Source: Streptomyces sp. NBC_01707 (GTDB taxonomy: Bacteria; Actinomycetota; Actinomycetes; Streptomycetales; Streptomycetaceae). Taken from it: DNA of 64,000 nucleotides. The stretch spans positions 5,518,001 through 5,582,000 of the forward strand of contig NZ_CP109190.1 of assembly GCF_041438805.1 (NCBI RefSeq), read 5' to 3'. The notes beneath the pieces were generated by a model. It had not been told where the DNA came from. It made no database searches and was given only the letters and a program-made list of their open reading frames with translations. Below are positions 24,537 to 33,539 of this stretch, piece after piece. Each line of letters starts with the position of its first letter. The stretch's first letter is position 1. The position numbers were made by a program, and so were the translations under genes.

Positions 24537-26795
24537 TCAGGGGCCGGTCTGGCCGCCGTTGGTCTGGCCGCGGGGGGTCCCGTCGTTTCCGCCGGTCGCG
24601 CCCGGCGTGATGGTGATGCCGGGGAACGGGCTGGTGTCGCCGGGCTTGTTCTTGCCGTCGTCGCGGTTGTCGTGCCGGCCCCTGCGCCTGTCTCCGCCCC
24701 AGTCCTCGTCCTCGTCCTCCTCATCCCGGGGGTCCGGGATGTCGACGGTGGTGAAGGGCGGTGCAGGCTGGCCGTCGAGGGCGTTCGTCATGGCGTCCCG
24801 CCAGATCGGTCCGGGGACCTCACCGCCGTACACCTGGGCCCGGTACACGCCGCCGATGGTGATCTGCTCCATCTCGACGCTCTGGGACGGGCTGCCGACC
24901 CAGACCGCACCGGACATGTTCGGCGTGTAGCCGACGAACCAGGCGTTCTTGCGGGCATCGGTCGTACCCGTCTTGCCCGCGTTGTCGCGGTTCTGGAGAC
25001 CGGCCTCCCGGCCCGTACCGGAGTCGACCACGCCGCGCAGCAGGGTGTTGATGGTGTCGGCCGTCGTCTCCGACATCGCCTGTGTACAGGTGGACTTCGG
25101 CACGGGGAGGGAGTCGCCGGCCGCCGTCTTCACCGACTCGATCGCGATCGGCGTGCAGTACGTGCCGCGGTTGGCGAACGCGGCGTACGCGCTGGCCATC
25201 GTCAGCGGCGAGAGACCGTTGGAGCCGAGGGTGAGCGCGGACGGGTTCTGCGGCAGCTTGGTGCCGTCGCCCTGCACCACACCCAGCTTGTCGGTCATGT
25301 GCGAGACCGGGCACATGCCGATGTCCTGGAGCATCTGGACGAAGTAGGTGTTGACCGACATCGCCATCGCGTCCTTCAGCGCGTACGGCCCCTCCTCCGA
25401 CTCGCTCTCGTTCTCCAGGTGATACCTCGGCACGCTGTTGTTGACCCACGGCTTGCCGCAGGTCTGGACGGTGTCCGGGTAGTCCATCTCGTACGGCGCC
25501 GAGTACATCTGCGTAGCCGGTGTGCCGCCCTCTATGGCCGCGGCGGCGAGGAACGGCTTGAACGTCGACCCGGTCGGGAAGCCGAAGTTCGAGCCGCCCA
25601 TGTCCTTGTTGACCGAGTAGTTGTACTGGGTCTCGTTCTGCCCGAGGCCGTACGGCTTGGACTGGCCCATGCCCATGATCTTGCCGGTGCCCGGCTGGAC
25701 CAGGGTCACGGCGGTGGCGACCTTGTCCGTCTTGTAGACGTGACTCTTGATCGAGTCCTGCACGCCCTGCTGGGCCTGCGGGTCGAGCGTGGTGCGGACC
25801 GTGAGGCCGCCCCGGTTCCAGATCTTGGCGCGGTCCTCCTTGGTCTTGCCGAAGGCCGGGTCGGTGAGGAAGACCTGGCGCACGTAGTCACAGAAGAAGC
25901 CGGCCCCGCTGACGGCGGTGATGCAGCCGTTCTTCGGCTTGCTGACGTTCAGCTTGATCGGCGTCGACTGCGCCTTCTTCGCCGTGGCCTGCGAGATGTC
26001 CCCGACATCCGCCATGCGCTGGAGCACGGTGTTGCGACGCTTGGTCGCCTCCTCCGTGTCGTTGACCGGGTCGTAGCGGCTCGGTGACTGCACGAGGCCG
26101 GCCAGCAGTGCGGCCTCCTCCAGCTTCAGGTCCTTCGCCGACTTGGAGAAGTACCGGTGGGAGGCGGCCTCGATGCCGTACGCCTGCTGTCCGAAGAAGG
26201 TGATGTTGAGGTAGTTCTCCAGGATCTTCTTCTTGCCGAGCTCTTCCTCGACCTGGATCGCGTACTTCAGCTCCTGGACCTTGCGGCCGATCGTCTGCTG
26301 GGTGGCCTGCGCGACCTTGTCCGGGTCGTCGCCCGCCTCCTCGACGAAGACGTTCTTCACGTACTGCTGGGTGAGGGTCGACGCGCCCTGCGCGGTCCCG
26401 CCCGACTGCACGTTGCGGTTCATCGCGCGCAGGATGCCCTTGAGGTCGACCGCCCCGTGCTTGTAGAAGCGCGCGTCCTCGATCGCGACGATCGCCTTCT
26501 GCATGTACGGGGAGATGTCCTTCAGAGGGACGACGGTGCGGTCGCGCGAGTAGACCGTGGCGATCGCGCCGCCCTTGCTGTCCAGGATCGTGGTGCGCTG
26601 GCTCAGCGGCGGCGTCTTGAGATTGGCCGGGATCTCGTCGAATCCCTCGACCGTCCCCTTGGCGGCGAGCCCCAGAGCCCCGGCGGCCGGCAGTGCGATG
26701 CCCGCGAGCACGACTCCGGAGAGTGCGGCGACACCGAGAAACTTGGCGGCCTGCTGGGTCGCGGTGAGACCCCCGCCCGAGCGGTTCTTTGGCAT
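24537..26795 (-). CDS. bifunctional class A penicillin-binding protein
   Basis: A 752-residue peptidoglycan synthase. Membrane anchor at about residues 18-45. The GT51 glycosyltransferase domain shows IEDARFYKHGAVD with catalytic Glu106, GASTLTQQYVKN, and RKVQELKYAIQVE. The transpeptidase has SxxK as STFK (Ser410, Lys413), SxN as SVN (480-482) and KTG at 608-610 (GKTGTT). The C-terminus is an acidic, then Gly/Pro-rich disordered tail (DEEDEDEDWGGD). It faces wblA across a 400-base gap, with divergent promoters. Confidence 0.93.
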   Translation of the reverse strand: MPKNRSGGGLTATQQAAKFLGVAALSGVVLAGIALPAAGALGLAAKGTVEGFDEIPANLKTPPLSQRTTILDSKGGAIATVYSRDRTVVPLKDISPYMQKAIVAIEDARFYKHGAVDLKGILRAMNRNVQSGGTAQGASTLTQQYVKNVFVEEAGDDPDKVAQATQQTIGRKVQELKYAIQVEEELGKKKILENYLNITFFGQQAYGIEAASHRYFSKSAKDLKLEEAALLAGLVQSPSRYDPVNDTEEATKRRNTVLQRMADVGDISQATAKKAQSTPIKLNVSKPKNGCITAVSGAGFFCDYVRQVFLTDPAFGKTKEDRAKIWNRGGLTVRTTLDPQAQQGVQDSIKSHVYKTDKVATAVTLVQPGTGKIMGMGQSKPYGLGQNETQYNYSVNKDMGGSNFGFPTGSTFKPFLAAAAIEGGTPATQMYSAPYEMDYPDTVQTCGKPWVNNSVPRYHLENESESEEGPYALKDAMAMSVNTYFVQMLQDIGMCPVSHMTDKLGVVQGDGTKLPQNPSALTLGSNGLSPLTMASAYAAFANRGTYCTPIAIESVKTAAGDSLPVPKSTCTQAMSETTADTINTLLRGVVDSGTGREAGLQNRDNAGKTGTTDARKNAWFVGYTPNMSGAVWVGSPSQSVEMEQITIGGVYRAQVYGGEVPGPIWRDAMTNALDGQPAPPFTTVDIPDPRDEEDEDEDWGGDRRRGRHDNRDDGKNKPGDTSPFPGITITPGATGGNDGTPRGQTNGGQTGP

Positions 26796-27192
26796 GGGGG
26801 CAGCCTACGTTCTCATTCGCCGGACAGGCGTATAGGCATTGGCCTAAGCTGCTCCCAACTGTCACAGCAGTCCCGTTTCGCATCAACCCCCGTGCATGAC
26901 CCGGCGCTGGTCCGTTCGCGACCCGAGGCGCTCCCGAATTCGCCTGGTGTGTCATCGAACGTCCGTTATGACCCAGGTGAACTATCTCGATTTCGACGGG
27001 ATGGTCACGGATGTCGCCACCTCACTCCCCTGGGTGATCTGCCGCGTACGCATAGTCCGTTCGGGCCATTCAAGATTGGGCCCGAAGGGGGTGTTGTGCT
27101 GTCACCACTTTCCGTAACGTCCTCAACTGGCAGCGGTGAATATGCCGCTACCGCCGTGGGGGAGCCTCGATTCGGGAGAGGACGGCGCCGTG
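26796..27192. promoter_or_regulatory. regulatory region between PBP gene and wblA
   Basis: About 400 bases between divergent starts. wblA of Streptomyces is a developmental gene with a long regulated upstream region. No gene is supported here. Short AT-rich patches occur near 26820-26860 and 26970-27060, but no operator could be assigned with confidence. Confidence 0.5.
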
Positions 27193-27543
27193 ATGGGCTG
27201 GGTAACCGACTGGAGTGCGCAGGCAGCCTGCCGCACTACCGATCCGGATGAACTGTTCGTACAAGGGGCAGCGCAGAACAGGGCCAAGGCGGTGTGCACC
27301 GGATGCCCGGTGCGGACCGAATGCCTGGCCGATGCGCTGGACAATCGCGTCGAGTTCGGCGTGTGGGGCGGAATGACCGAGCGGGAGCGTCGCGCACTGT
27401 TGCGCAGACGGCCGACCGTCACGTCCTGGCGCCGGCTGCTGGAGACCGCTCGCAGTGAGTACGAGCGGTCCACGGGCATCCTGCCGGTGGCCATCGGTCT
27501 GGATGACGACGAACTGCACGAGACATACGCCGCCGTGGGGTAG
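27193..27543 (+). CDS. wblA: WblA, WhiB-like developmental regulator
   Basis: A 116-residue WhiB-like protein, near-identical as I recall to S. coelicolor WblA, a global regulator that promotes sporulation and represses antibiotic production. The [4Fe-4S] ligands are Cys13, Cys35, Cys38 and Cys44. The G(I/V)WGG turn is GVWGG at residues 56-60, followed by the basic DNA-contact region RERRALLRRRPTVTSWRRL. The start MGWVTDWSAQAACRTTDPDE matches the known N-terminus. It is convergent with two ArsA-like ATPase genes 31 bases downstream. Confidence 0.95.
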   Translation: MGWVTDWSAQAACRTTDPDELFVQGAAQNRAKAVCTGCPVRTECLADALDNRVEFGVWGGMTERERRALLRRRPTVTSWRRLLETARSEYERSTGILPVAIGLDDDELHETYAAVG

Positions 27544-27574
27544 TCGGCGAGGGCGGCTAGGGCCTTTCAGGTGC

Positions 27575-28960
27575 TCACGCAGCTCCGGCCGGAGCAGAAC
27601 CGGTCGCGAGCCGATCACCGATGGCCCGCAGCCCTGCGAGGTCATGGACATCACCAGGCAGCGCGGCGACTTCGGTCACGGCGACCTCGGGGTGCAGTGC
27701 GGTGAAGCGGTCGCGGGTGCGCTGCTCGCGTGCGACGACCTGCATGCGCTCAGCATGCAGTCGCAGCAGACCAGCGGTCAGCTGCTCCACGGAGACGGCT
27801 TCAGCCTCGGGTTCGGGTTCGGACGCGGGTTCGTGCTCAGGGTCTTCGGTCTGCGCGGAACGGGCGGGGGAGAGCGGCGACTCGGGATCTTCGGGAGAGG
27901 TGACTGCCGAGCCGTCCGGGTCACGAAGTCCAGCCTTCCCGGCCGCCTGATCCACAATGCCGATGTCATCAAGATTTTCTGCGGCCGCGAGGGCGCGCTC
28001 GGCGGAGAGCCGGGCGGCGCCGCTGCCATGGACCCGGTTGAGGACCAGACCGGCCAGCGGCATCTCCTCCGCGGCCAGCCGCTCCACGAAGTACGCGGCC
28101 TCGCGCAACGCGTCGCGCTCCGGTGTCGCGACGACGAGGAACGCCGTGCCGGGGGCCTGCAGCAGCTTGTACGTGGCATCGGCCCGGGTCCGGAAGCCGC
28201 CGAACATGGTGTCCATCGCCGCGACGAACGTCTGTACGTCACGCAGGAATTGACCGCCCAGCAGCTTGCCGAGGGTCCCGGTCATCATCGACATGCCGAC
28301 GTTGAGGAACTTCATCCCGGCCCGGCCGCCCATCTTCGCCGGAGCCATCAGCAGCTTGATGAACTTCCCGTCCAGGAACGAGCCGAGACGTTTCGGCGCG
28401 TCCAGGAAGTCCAGTGCGGAACGCGACGGCGGAGTGTCGACGATGATCAGGTCCCACTCGTTGCGTGCCCTCAGCTGCCCGAGCTTCTCCATCGCCATGT
28501 ACTCCTGCGTGCCCGCGAAGCCGGCCGACAGGGACTGGTAGAAGGGGTTCTCCAGGATCGCGCGGGCCCGGTCGCCGTCCGCGTGCGCCTCGACGATCTC
28601 GTCGAAGGTCCGCTTCATGTCGAGCATCATGGCGTGCAGTTCCCCGGCGCCCTCGCCGTCGATGCCCGGCACCCGGCGGGGGATGTTGTCCAGCGAGTCG
28701 ATGCCCATGGACTGCGCGAGCCTGCGGGCCGGGTCGATGGTGAGGACGACGACCTTCCGGCCGCGCTCGGCCGCCCGTACGCCGAGCGCCGCCGCGGTCG
28801 TGGTCTTGCCGACTCCGCCCGAACCGCAGCACACGACGATGCGGATGTCCTGGTCGTCGAGCAGCGCGTCGGCGTCCAGGGCGGGGACGTCCGGAACGGG
28901 CGCGGCGGCTGTGCCGGCGTCCGTTCCCTCGGCCGCACCCTTCTTCGTACTCGCTGTCAT
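27575..28960 (-). CDS. ArsA/Get3-like ATPase, larger paralogue
   Basis: A 461-residue deviant-Walker P-loop ATPase with CCGSGGVGKTTTAAALGV at about residues 44-61, switch motifs DPARRLA and VDTPPS, and a C-terminal part rich in Pro, Glu and Ser. ArsA/Get3 proteins act in arsenite export or tail-anchored protein sorting, but actinobacterial pairs next to wblA have unknown roles. It overlaps the stop of the upstream paralogue by four bases (28957-28960), so the two are translated together, probably as a heterodimer. Confidence 0.88.
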   Translation of the reverse strand: MTASTKKGAAEGTDAGTAAAPVPDVPALDADALLDDQDIRIVVCCGSGGVGKTTTAAALGVRAAERGRKVVVLTIDPARRLAQSMGIDSLDNIPRRVPGIDGEGAGELHAMMLDMKRTFDEIVEAHADGDRARAILENPFYQSLSAGFAGTQEYMAMEKLGQLRARNEWDLIIVDTPPSRSALDFLDAPKRLGSFLDGKFIKLLMAPAKMGGRAGMKFLNVGMSMMTGTLGKLLGGQFLRDVQTFVAAMDTMFGGFRTRADATYKLLQAPGTAFLVVATPERDALREAAYFVERLAAEEMPLAGLVLNRVHGSGAARLSAERALAAAENLDDIGIVDQAAGKAGLRDPDGSAVTSPEDPESPLSPARSAQTEDPEHEPASEPEPEAEAVSVEQLTAGLLRLHAERMQVVAREQRTRDRFTALHPEVAVTEVAALPGDVHDLAGLRAIGDRLATGSAPAGAA

Positions 28961-29943
28961 GAACCCACCCCTTGCCCCGCCCCTTCGCCCACGCCCTGTT
29001 TGCGGAGTTCGACCGCCAGGTCGTACAGCCCGGGCAGGTCCACGCCCTCCCCGATCAGCGGGAGTTCGTTCGTCGGCAGCTCGAGACCCGCGAGCACCGC
29101 GCGTTGTTCGCGCTCCAGCTCCACCCGTTGGGCATGCTCGGCGGCCTGCTCGACCAACGGCCTCACGAGCGCCGCGGAACCGGTCACACCGGCCCGGGTG
29201 AGCGTCTTCGCGATCTCCCTGCGGCGGCCGCCCGAAGCGGTACGCAGTGCGTCCTCGTCCAGCAGATGCGGTCGCACCATGTTCACGATGACTCTGCCCA
29301 CCGGCAGTTCGGCCGCCCGCAGCTCCGCGATGCCGTCCGCGGTCTCCTGGACCGGCATCTCCTCCAGCAGCGTCACCAGATGGACCGCCGTCTCGGGAGA
29401 CTTCAGCACCCGCATCACAGCCTGCGCCTGATTGTGTATCGGACCGATCCGGGCCAGCCCCGCCACCTCGTCGTTCACGTTGAGGAAGCGCGTGATGCGG
29501 CCGGTCGGCGGCGCATCCATGATCACGTAGTCGTAGCTGTACCGGCCTTGCTTGTCCTTGCGCCGTACGGCTTCGCAGGCCTTGCCGGTCAGCAGCACGT
29601 CCCGCACACCGGGCGCGATGGTGGTGGCGAAGTCGATCGCGCCGAGCTTCTTGAGCGCCCGCCCGGCGCTGCCGAGTTTGTAGAACATCTGGAGGTAGTC
29701 GAGGAGCGCGCGCTCCGCGTCGATCGCGAGGGCGTACACCTCGCCGCCGCCCGGCGCGACGGCGATCTTGCGCTCCTCGTACGGAAGGGACTCCGCCTCG
29801 AAGAGCTGGGCGATGCCCTGCCTGCCCTCGACCTCGACGAGGAGGGTCCGCTTGCCCTCGGTCGCGAGGGCGAGCGCGAGTGCGGCGGCGACCGTGGTCT
29901 TACCGGTACCACCCTTGCCGCTGACGACCTGGAACCTGCTCAC
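28957..29943 (-). CDS. ArsA/Get3-like ATPase, smaller paralogue
   Basis: A 328-residue P-loop ATPase with SGKGGTGKTTVAAALALALA at residues 8-27, a signature-lysine Walker A, and MDAPPTGRITRFLN as the switch II region. It lacks the cysteine arsenic site of ArsA. It is first in the two-gene unit and reads away from the DUF4177 gene. In M. tuberculosis, the homologous pair sits next to whiB4, as far as I recall, which supports a conserved but undefined partnership with WhiB-type regulation. Confidence 0.88.
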   Translation of the reverse strand: MSRFQVVSGKGGTGKTTVAAALALALATEGKRTLLVEVEGRQGIAQLFEAESLPYEERKIAVAPGGGEVYALAIDAERALLDYLQMFYKLGSAGRALKKLGAIDFATTIAPGVRDVLLTGKACEAVRRKDKQGRYSYDYVIMDAPPTGRITRFLNVNDEVAGLARIGPIHNQAQAVMRVLKSPETAVHLVTLLEEMPVQETADGIAELRAAELPVGRVIVNMVRPHLLDEDALRTASGGRRREIAKTLTRAGVTGSAALVRPLVEQAAEHAQRVELEREQRAVLAGLELPTNELPLIGEGVDLPGLYDLAVELRKQGVGEGAGQGVGS

Positions 29944-30014
29944 GTATTCGAGCCTAACCAGTCGAGCCGTGGGCTACGCACGAGGTCGTGCGTGCCAGGC
30001 ATTACAGTCGGCCT

Positions 30015-30173
30015 ATGACCAAGTGGGAATACGCGACCGTGCCCCTTCTCGTGCACGCGACCAAGCAGATTCTGGACACCTGGGGCGAGGACGGCTGGGA
30101 GCTGGTCCAGGTCGTTCCCGGCCCGAACAACCCCGAGCAGCTCGTGGCGTACCTGAAGCGGGAGAAGGCGTAG
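30015..30173 (+). CDS. DUF4177 small protein
   Basis: A 52-residue protein beginning MTKWEYATVPLLVHATKQIL and containing WGEDGWELVQVVPGPN, the conserved Trp-rich DUF4177 pattern. Function is unknown. Its TAG overlaps the GTG of the RidA-like gene (TAGTG), so translation is coupled. It is divergent from the ArsA-like pair. Confidence 0.85.
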   Translation: MTKWEYATVPLLVHATKQILDTWGEDGWELVQVVPGPNNPEQLVAYLKREKA

Positions 30174-30643
30174 TGGCGAGTGCAGTCGAGGCGAAGCTCG
30201 CCGAACTCGGACTGACTCTGCCGGACGTCGTACCGCCGCTCGCCTCGTACCAGCCGGCCGTCCAGTCCGGGGTGTACGTGTACACATCGGGCCAGCTGCC
30301 CATGGTGGACGGCAAGCTTTCGGTCACCGGCAAGGTCGGTGCGGAGGTCACGCCGGACGAGGCCAAGGAGCTGGCGAAGACCTGCGCGCTCAACGCGCTG
30401 GCCGCCGTGAAGTCGGTCGCCGGAGACCTGGACCGGATCAAGCGGGTCGTGAAGGTCGTGGGCTTCGTCGCCTCCGCCGCCGACTTCACCGGGCAGCCCG
30501 CCGTGATCAACGGTGCGAGTGAACTGCTGGGCGCGGTGCTCGGCGACAAGGGCGTGCACGCGCGCAGCGCGGTGGGCGTCGCGGTGCTGCCGCTGGACGC
30601 ACCGGTCGAGGTCGAGGTCCAGGTCGAGCTGACCGGAGCCTGA
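30173..30643 (+). CDS. RidA-family (YjgF/UK114) protein
   Basis: A 156-residue protein of the RidA family, imine/enamine deaminases that clear reactive 2-aminoacrylate. It contains VYVYTSGQLPMVDGKLSVTGKVG, a helix ALNALAAVKSVAGDLDRIKR, and ARSAVGVAVLPLDAPVEVEV at the subunit interface; the Arg of ARSAVG corresponds to the substrate carboxylate ligand. The GTG at 30173 overlaps the preceding stop. A strong terminator follows at 30674. Confidence 0.9.
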   Translation: MASAVEAKLAELGLTLPDVVPPLASYQPAVQSGVYVYTSGQLPMVDGKLSVTGKVGAEVTPDEAKELAKTCALNALAAVKSVAGDLDRIKRVVKVVGFVASAADFTGQPAVINGASELLGAVLGDKGVHARSAVGVAVLPLDAPVEVEVQVELTGA

Positions 30644-30673
30644 GCCGCCACAGCATGGGACGAGCGTTTCCGT

Positions 30674-30706
30674 GATCCCGCCCGGTCGATGCGACCGGGC
30701 GGGATC
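30674..30706 (+). terminator. terminator after the RidA-like gene
   Basis: GATCCCGCCCGGTCG and CGACCGGGCGGGATC form a 15-bp perfect stem with loop ATG. Confidence 0.85.
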
Positions 30707-30845
30707 GTGCGTATGGGCCGGATCGTGGGCGGTGTGTGTACGGGGCGGGGGGCGACGGGCCGGGACACGGGCCTGCCCGGGGGGATCGCGGGATGCGTGA
30801 TCGGCACCTCTCGAACATCGGCGCGGTTCCGGATAGCCTCCGGCC

Positions 30846-31736
30846 ATGTCCAATGGTCAGTGGTACCCACCGGAATGGCCCGATCGGATCCGGGCGCTCG
30901 CCGCGGGCGAGCTGACGGCCGTGGCTCCCCGGCGGGCCGCCACCGTGATGCTGCTCCGGGACCCCGCTGACACCGGCGGGCGGCCCGAGGTCCACATGTT
31001 GCGTCGCCGCACCTCCATGGCCTTTGCCGGCGGCGCGTACGCCTATCCGGGGGGCGGGGTCGACCCGCGCGACGACGACCGCCTCGTCGAGTGGGCCGGA
31101 CCCGCGCTGGAGAGCTGGGCCGAGCGGCTCGGTGCCGGCACGGCGGCCGAGGCGCAGGCCATCGTCTGTGCGGCCGTTCGCGAGACGTACGAGGAGGCAG
31201 GCGTCCTCCTCGCCGGGCCGACCGCCGACACGGTCGTCAGCGACACCACGGGCGCCGACTGGGAGGCCGACCGCGAGGCCCTGGTCGCCCGCGAGCTGTC
31301 CTTCGCCGAGTTCCTGGACCGGCGGGGTCTGGTGCTGCGGTCCGATCTGCTCGGGGCGTGGGCGCGCTGGATCACGCCCGAGTTCGAGCCGCGCCGCTAC
31401 GACACCTGGTTCTTCGTCGCCGCGCTCCCCGAGGGCCAGCGCACCCGCAACGCGTCCACCGAGGCCGACCGCACGGTGTGGATCGCCGCCGGGGACGCCG
31501 CCGACGGGTACGACCGGGGCGACCTGCTGATGATGCCGCCGACCGTGTCGACGTTGCGTCAGCTGCGGCCGTACGGGACCGCCGCCGAGGCCCTGAAGGC
31601 CGCGTCGTCCCAGGACCTCACCCCCGTACTCGCACAGGCCCGGCTCGACGGCGACGAGTTGGTGCTGAGCTGGCCCGGGCACGACGAGTTCACCAAGCAC
31701 ATCCCGACCGGCAGCGCGGGCGGTGAAGCCGTATGA
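30846..31736 (+). CDS. NUDIX hydrolase with split Nudix box (NUDT19-like)
   Basis: A 296-residue NUDIX hydrolase. The Nudix box is split by an insertion of about 40 residues: the first part is AYPGGGVDPRDDDR (about 66-79), and the helix is AVRETYEEAGVLL (111-123), with the REtxEExG metal ligands. This split form is seen in NUDT19-type enzymes that cleave CoA derivatives; the substrate here is not known. The C-terminus contains MMPPTVSTLRQL. It overlaps the metallo-beta-lactamase gene by four bases (ATGA). Confidence 0.87.
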   Translation: MSNGQWYPPEWPDRIRALAAGELTAVAPRRAATVMLLRDPADTGGRPEVHMLRRRTSMAFAGGAYAYPGGGVDPRDDDRLVEWAGPALESWAERLGAGTAAEAQAIVCAAVRETYEEAGVLLAGPTADTVVSDTTGADWEADREALVARELSFAEFLDRRGLVLRSDLLGAWARWITPEFEPRRYDTWFFVAALPEGQRTRNASTEADRTVWIAAGDAADGYDRGDLLMMPPTVSTLRQLRPYGTAAEALKAASSQDLTPVLAQARLDGDELVLSWPGHDEFTKHIPTGSAGGEAV

Positions 31737-32563
31737 GCGAGGCAGCAGCCCTTCCGGGACAGCCGCGCGGCGGCGTCCTGTCCGGCCCCGCCACCACCCG
31801 TACCGTCAACGTCCTCGCGCCCAACGCCTCGGCGATGACGCTCGACGGAACCAACACCTGGATCGTCGCCGAACCCGACTCCGACCTCGCTGTCGTCATC
31901 GATCCGGGACCGCTCGACGACGGCCATCTGCGGGCCGTCATCGACTCGGCCGAGCGCGCGGGCCGGCGGATCGCGCTCACCCTGCTCACCCACGGACACC
32001 CCGACCACGCCGAGGGCGCGGCGCGCTTCGCCGAGCTGACACGCACGAAGGTGCGCGCCCTGGACCCGGCGCTGCGTCTCGGCGACGAGGGACTGTCCAC
32101 CGGAGACGTGATCACGGTCGGCGGCCTGGAGATGTACGTCGTGCCGACCCCCGGGCACACCGCGGACTCGCTCTCCTTCCATCTGCCCGCCGACCGGGCG
32201 GTGCTGACGGGGGACACCATCCTCGGGCGGGGCACGACGGTCGTCGCGCATCCGGACGGGCGGCTCGGCGACTACCTCGACTCGCTGCGGCGACTGCGCT
32301 CGCTGACCGTCGACGACGGGGTGCACACGGTGCTGCCGGGACACGGACCGGTGCTGGACGACGCTCAGGGCGCGGTCGAGTTCTACCTGGCGCACCGCGC
32401 GCACCGGCTGGCGCAGGTGGAGACGGCGGTGGAGGCGGGGCACCGTACGGCGCCCGAGGTGGTGGCGCAGGTCTACGCGGACGTGGACCGGACGCTGTGG
32501 CCGGCGGCGGAGCTCTCGGTGCTGGCTCAGCTGGAGTACCTGGGCGAGCACGGGCTGATCTGA
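31733..32563 (+). CDS. metallo-beta-lactamase-fold hydrolase (LACTB2-like)
   Basis: A 276-residue MBL-fold protein. The zinc motif is LLTHGHPDHAEG with His87, His89, Asp91 and His92; further ligands are GHTADSLS and the Asp of LTGDTILG, plus LPGHGPV. The C-terminal winged-helix-like tail (YLAHRAHRLAQVE) places it near LACTB2-type nucleases or hydroxyacylglutathione hydrolases. It is translationally coupled to the NUDIX gene. A 20-bp-stem terminator follows. Confidence 0.88.
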   Translation: MSEAAALPGQPRGGVLSGPATTRTVNVLAPNASAMTLDGTNTWIVAEPDSDLAVVIDPGPLDDGHLRAVIDSAERAGRRIALTLLTHGHPDHAEGAARFAELTRTKVRALDPALRLGDEGLSTGDVITVGGLEMYVVPTPGHTADSLSFHLPADRAVLTGDTILGRGTTVVAHPDGRLGDYLDSLRRLRSLTVDDGVHTVLPGHGPVLDDAQGAVEFYLAHRAHRLAQVETAVEAGHRTAPEVVAQVYADVDRTLWPAAELSVLAQLEYLGEHGLI

Positions 32564-32620
32564 CGCACTCCGACGCACGGATGCGACACGGTCGTGCGCG
32601 GGCCTGACAGAGGGCCCTGA

Positions 32621-32664
32621 CACGCGTGGAGGGCCCCGCCGGGCGGCGGGGCCCTCCACGCGTG
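32621..32664. terminator. bidirectional terminator between MBL and crp genes
   Basis: CACGCGTGGAGGGCCCCGCC pairs perfectly with GGCGGGGCCCTCCACGCGTG (20 bp) around GGGC, between convergent genes. Confidence 0.88.
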
Positions 32665-32680
32665 AGGAGAAGGTGTCCGG

Positions 32681-33355
32681 CTAGCGCGAGCGCTTCGCGA
32701 GGCGCTCCACGTCCAGCAGGATCACGGCACGCGCCTCCAGGCGCAGCCAGCCGCGGCCCGCGAAGTCGGCGAGCGCCTTGTTGACCGTCTCGCGGGAGGC
32801 GCCGACCAGCTGGGCCAGCTCTTCCTGGGTCAGGTCGTGGACGACGTGGATGCCTTCCTCCGACTGGACGCCGAACCGGCGCGACAGGTCGAGGAGGGCA
32901 CGGGCGACACGGCCCGGCACGTCGGAGAAGACCAGGTCGGACATCTGGTCGTTGGTCTTGCGCAGTCGGCGGGCGACCGCGCGCAGCAGGGCCGTGGCCA
33001 CCTCGGGACGGGCGTTCAGCCAGGGCTGCAGGTCGCCGTGGCCGAGGCCGAGGAGCTTGACCTCGGTGAGCGCGGTGGCGGTGGCGGTGCGAGGGCCCGG
33101 GTCGAAGAGCGACAGCTCACCGATCAGCTCGCCGGGGCCGAGGACCGCGAGCATGTTCTCGCGTCCGTCGGGGGACGTGCGGTGGAGCTTCACCTTGCCC
33201 TCGGTGACCACATACAGCCGGTCACCCTGGTCGCCCTCGTGGAAGAGAGCGTCGCCGCGTGCGAGGGTCACCTCACTCATCGAGGCGCGGAGCTCCGCGG
33301 CCTGCTCATCATCGAGCGCCGCGAAAAGCGGGGCGCGCCGCAGAACGTCGTCCAC
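32681..33355 (-). CDS. crp: Crp, cyclic-AMP receptor protein
   Basis: A 224-residue Crp/Fnr regulator. In Streptomyces, Crp influences germination, development and antibiotic genes. The cNMP pocket is clear: GELIGELSLFDPGPRTATA (about residues 76-94). A long dimer helix follows, then the C-terminal winged helix LTQEELAQLVGASRETVNKAL. The start is GTG 33355, with GGAGAG close upstream. A GTG-N8-CAC palindrome lies 63 bases upstream and could bind Crp itself. Confidence 0.95.
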   Translation of the reverse strand: MDDVLRRAPLFAALDDEQAAELRASMSEVTLARGDALFHEGDQGDRLYVVTEGKVKLHRTSPDGRENMLAVLGPGELIGELSLFDPGPRTATATALTEVKLLGLGHGDLQPWLNARPEVATALLRAVARRLRKTNDQMSDLVFSDVPGRVARALLDLSRRFGVQSEEGIHVVHDLTQEELAQLVGASRETVNKALADFAGRGWLRLEARAVILLDVERLAKRSR

Positions 33356-33417
33356 GAGTTCTCTCCTTGTCGGCCTGTTCAGGGAACCGTGGTCCCCATC
33401 ATGCCGGACGGTAAAAC

Positions 33418-33433
33418 AGTGCGATCAATCACA
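33418..33433. promoter_or_regulatory. candidate Crp-binding site
   Basis: AGTGCGATCAATCACA has GTG-N8-CAC symmetry; the right half TCACA is a perfect consensus half-site. It lies between crp and the endonuclease III gene, which are divergent. Confidence 0.4.
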
Positions 33434-33539
33434 AACCAGTTTGACGCACGGGCGCAGCTCACCGTGCGGCAGGGGGCCGATCGGGGGTGGATCCGCAGTG
33501 ACCGGGGCGGATGTCAGTGCCTGGCCCTAGGCTTACCGG

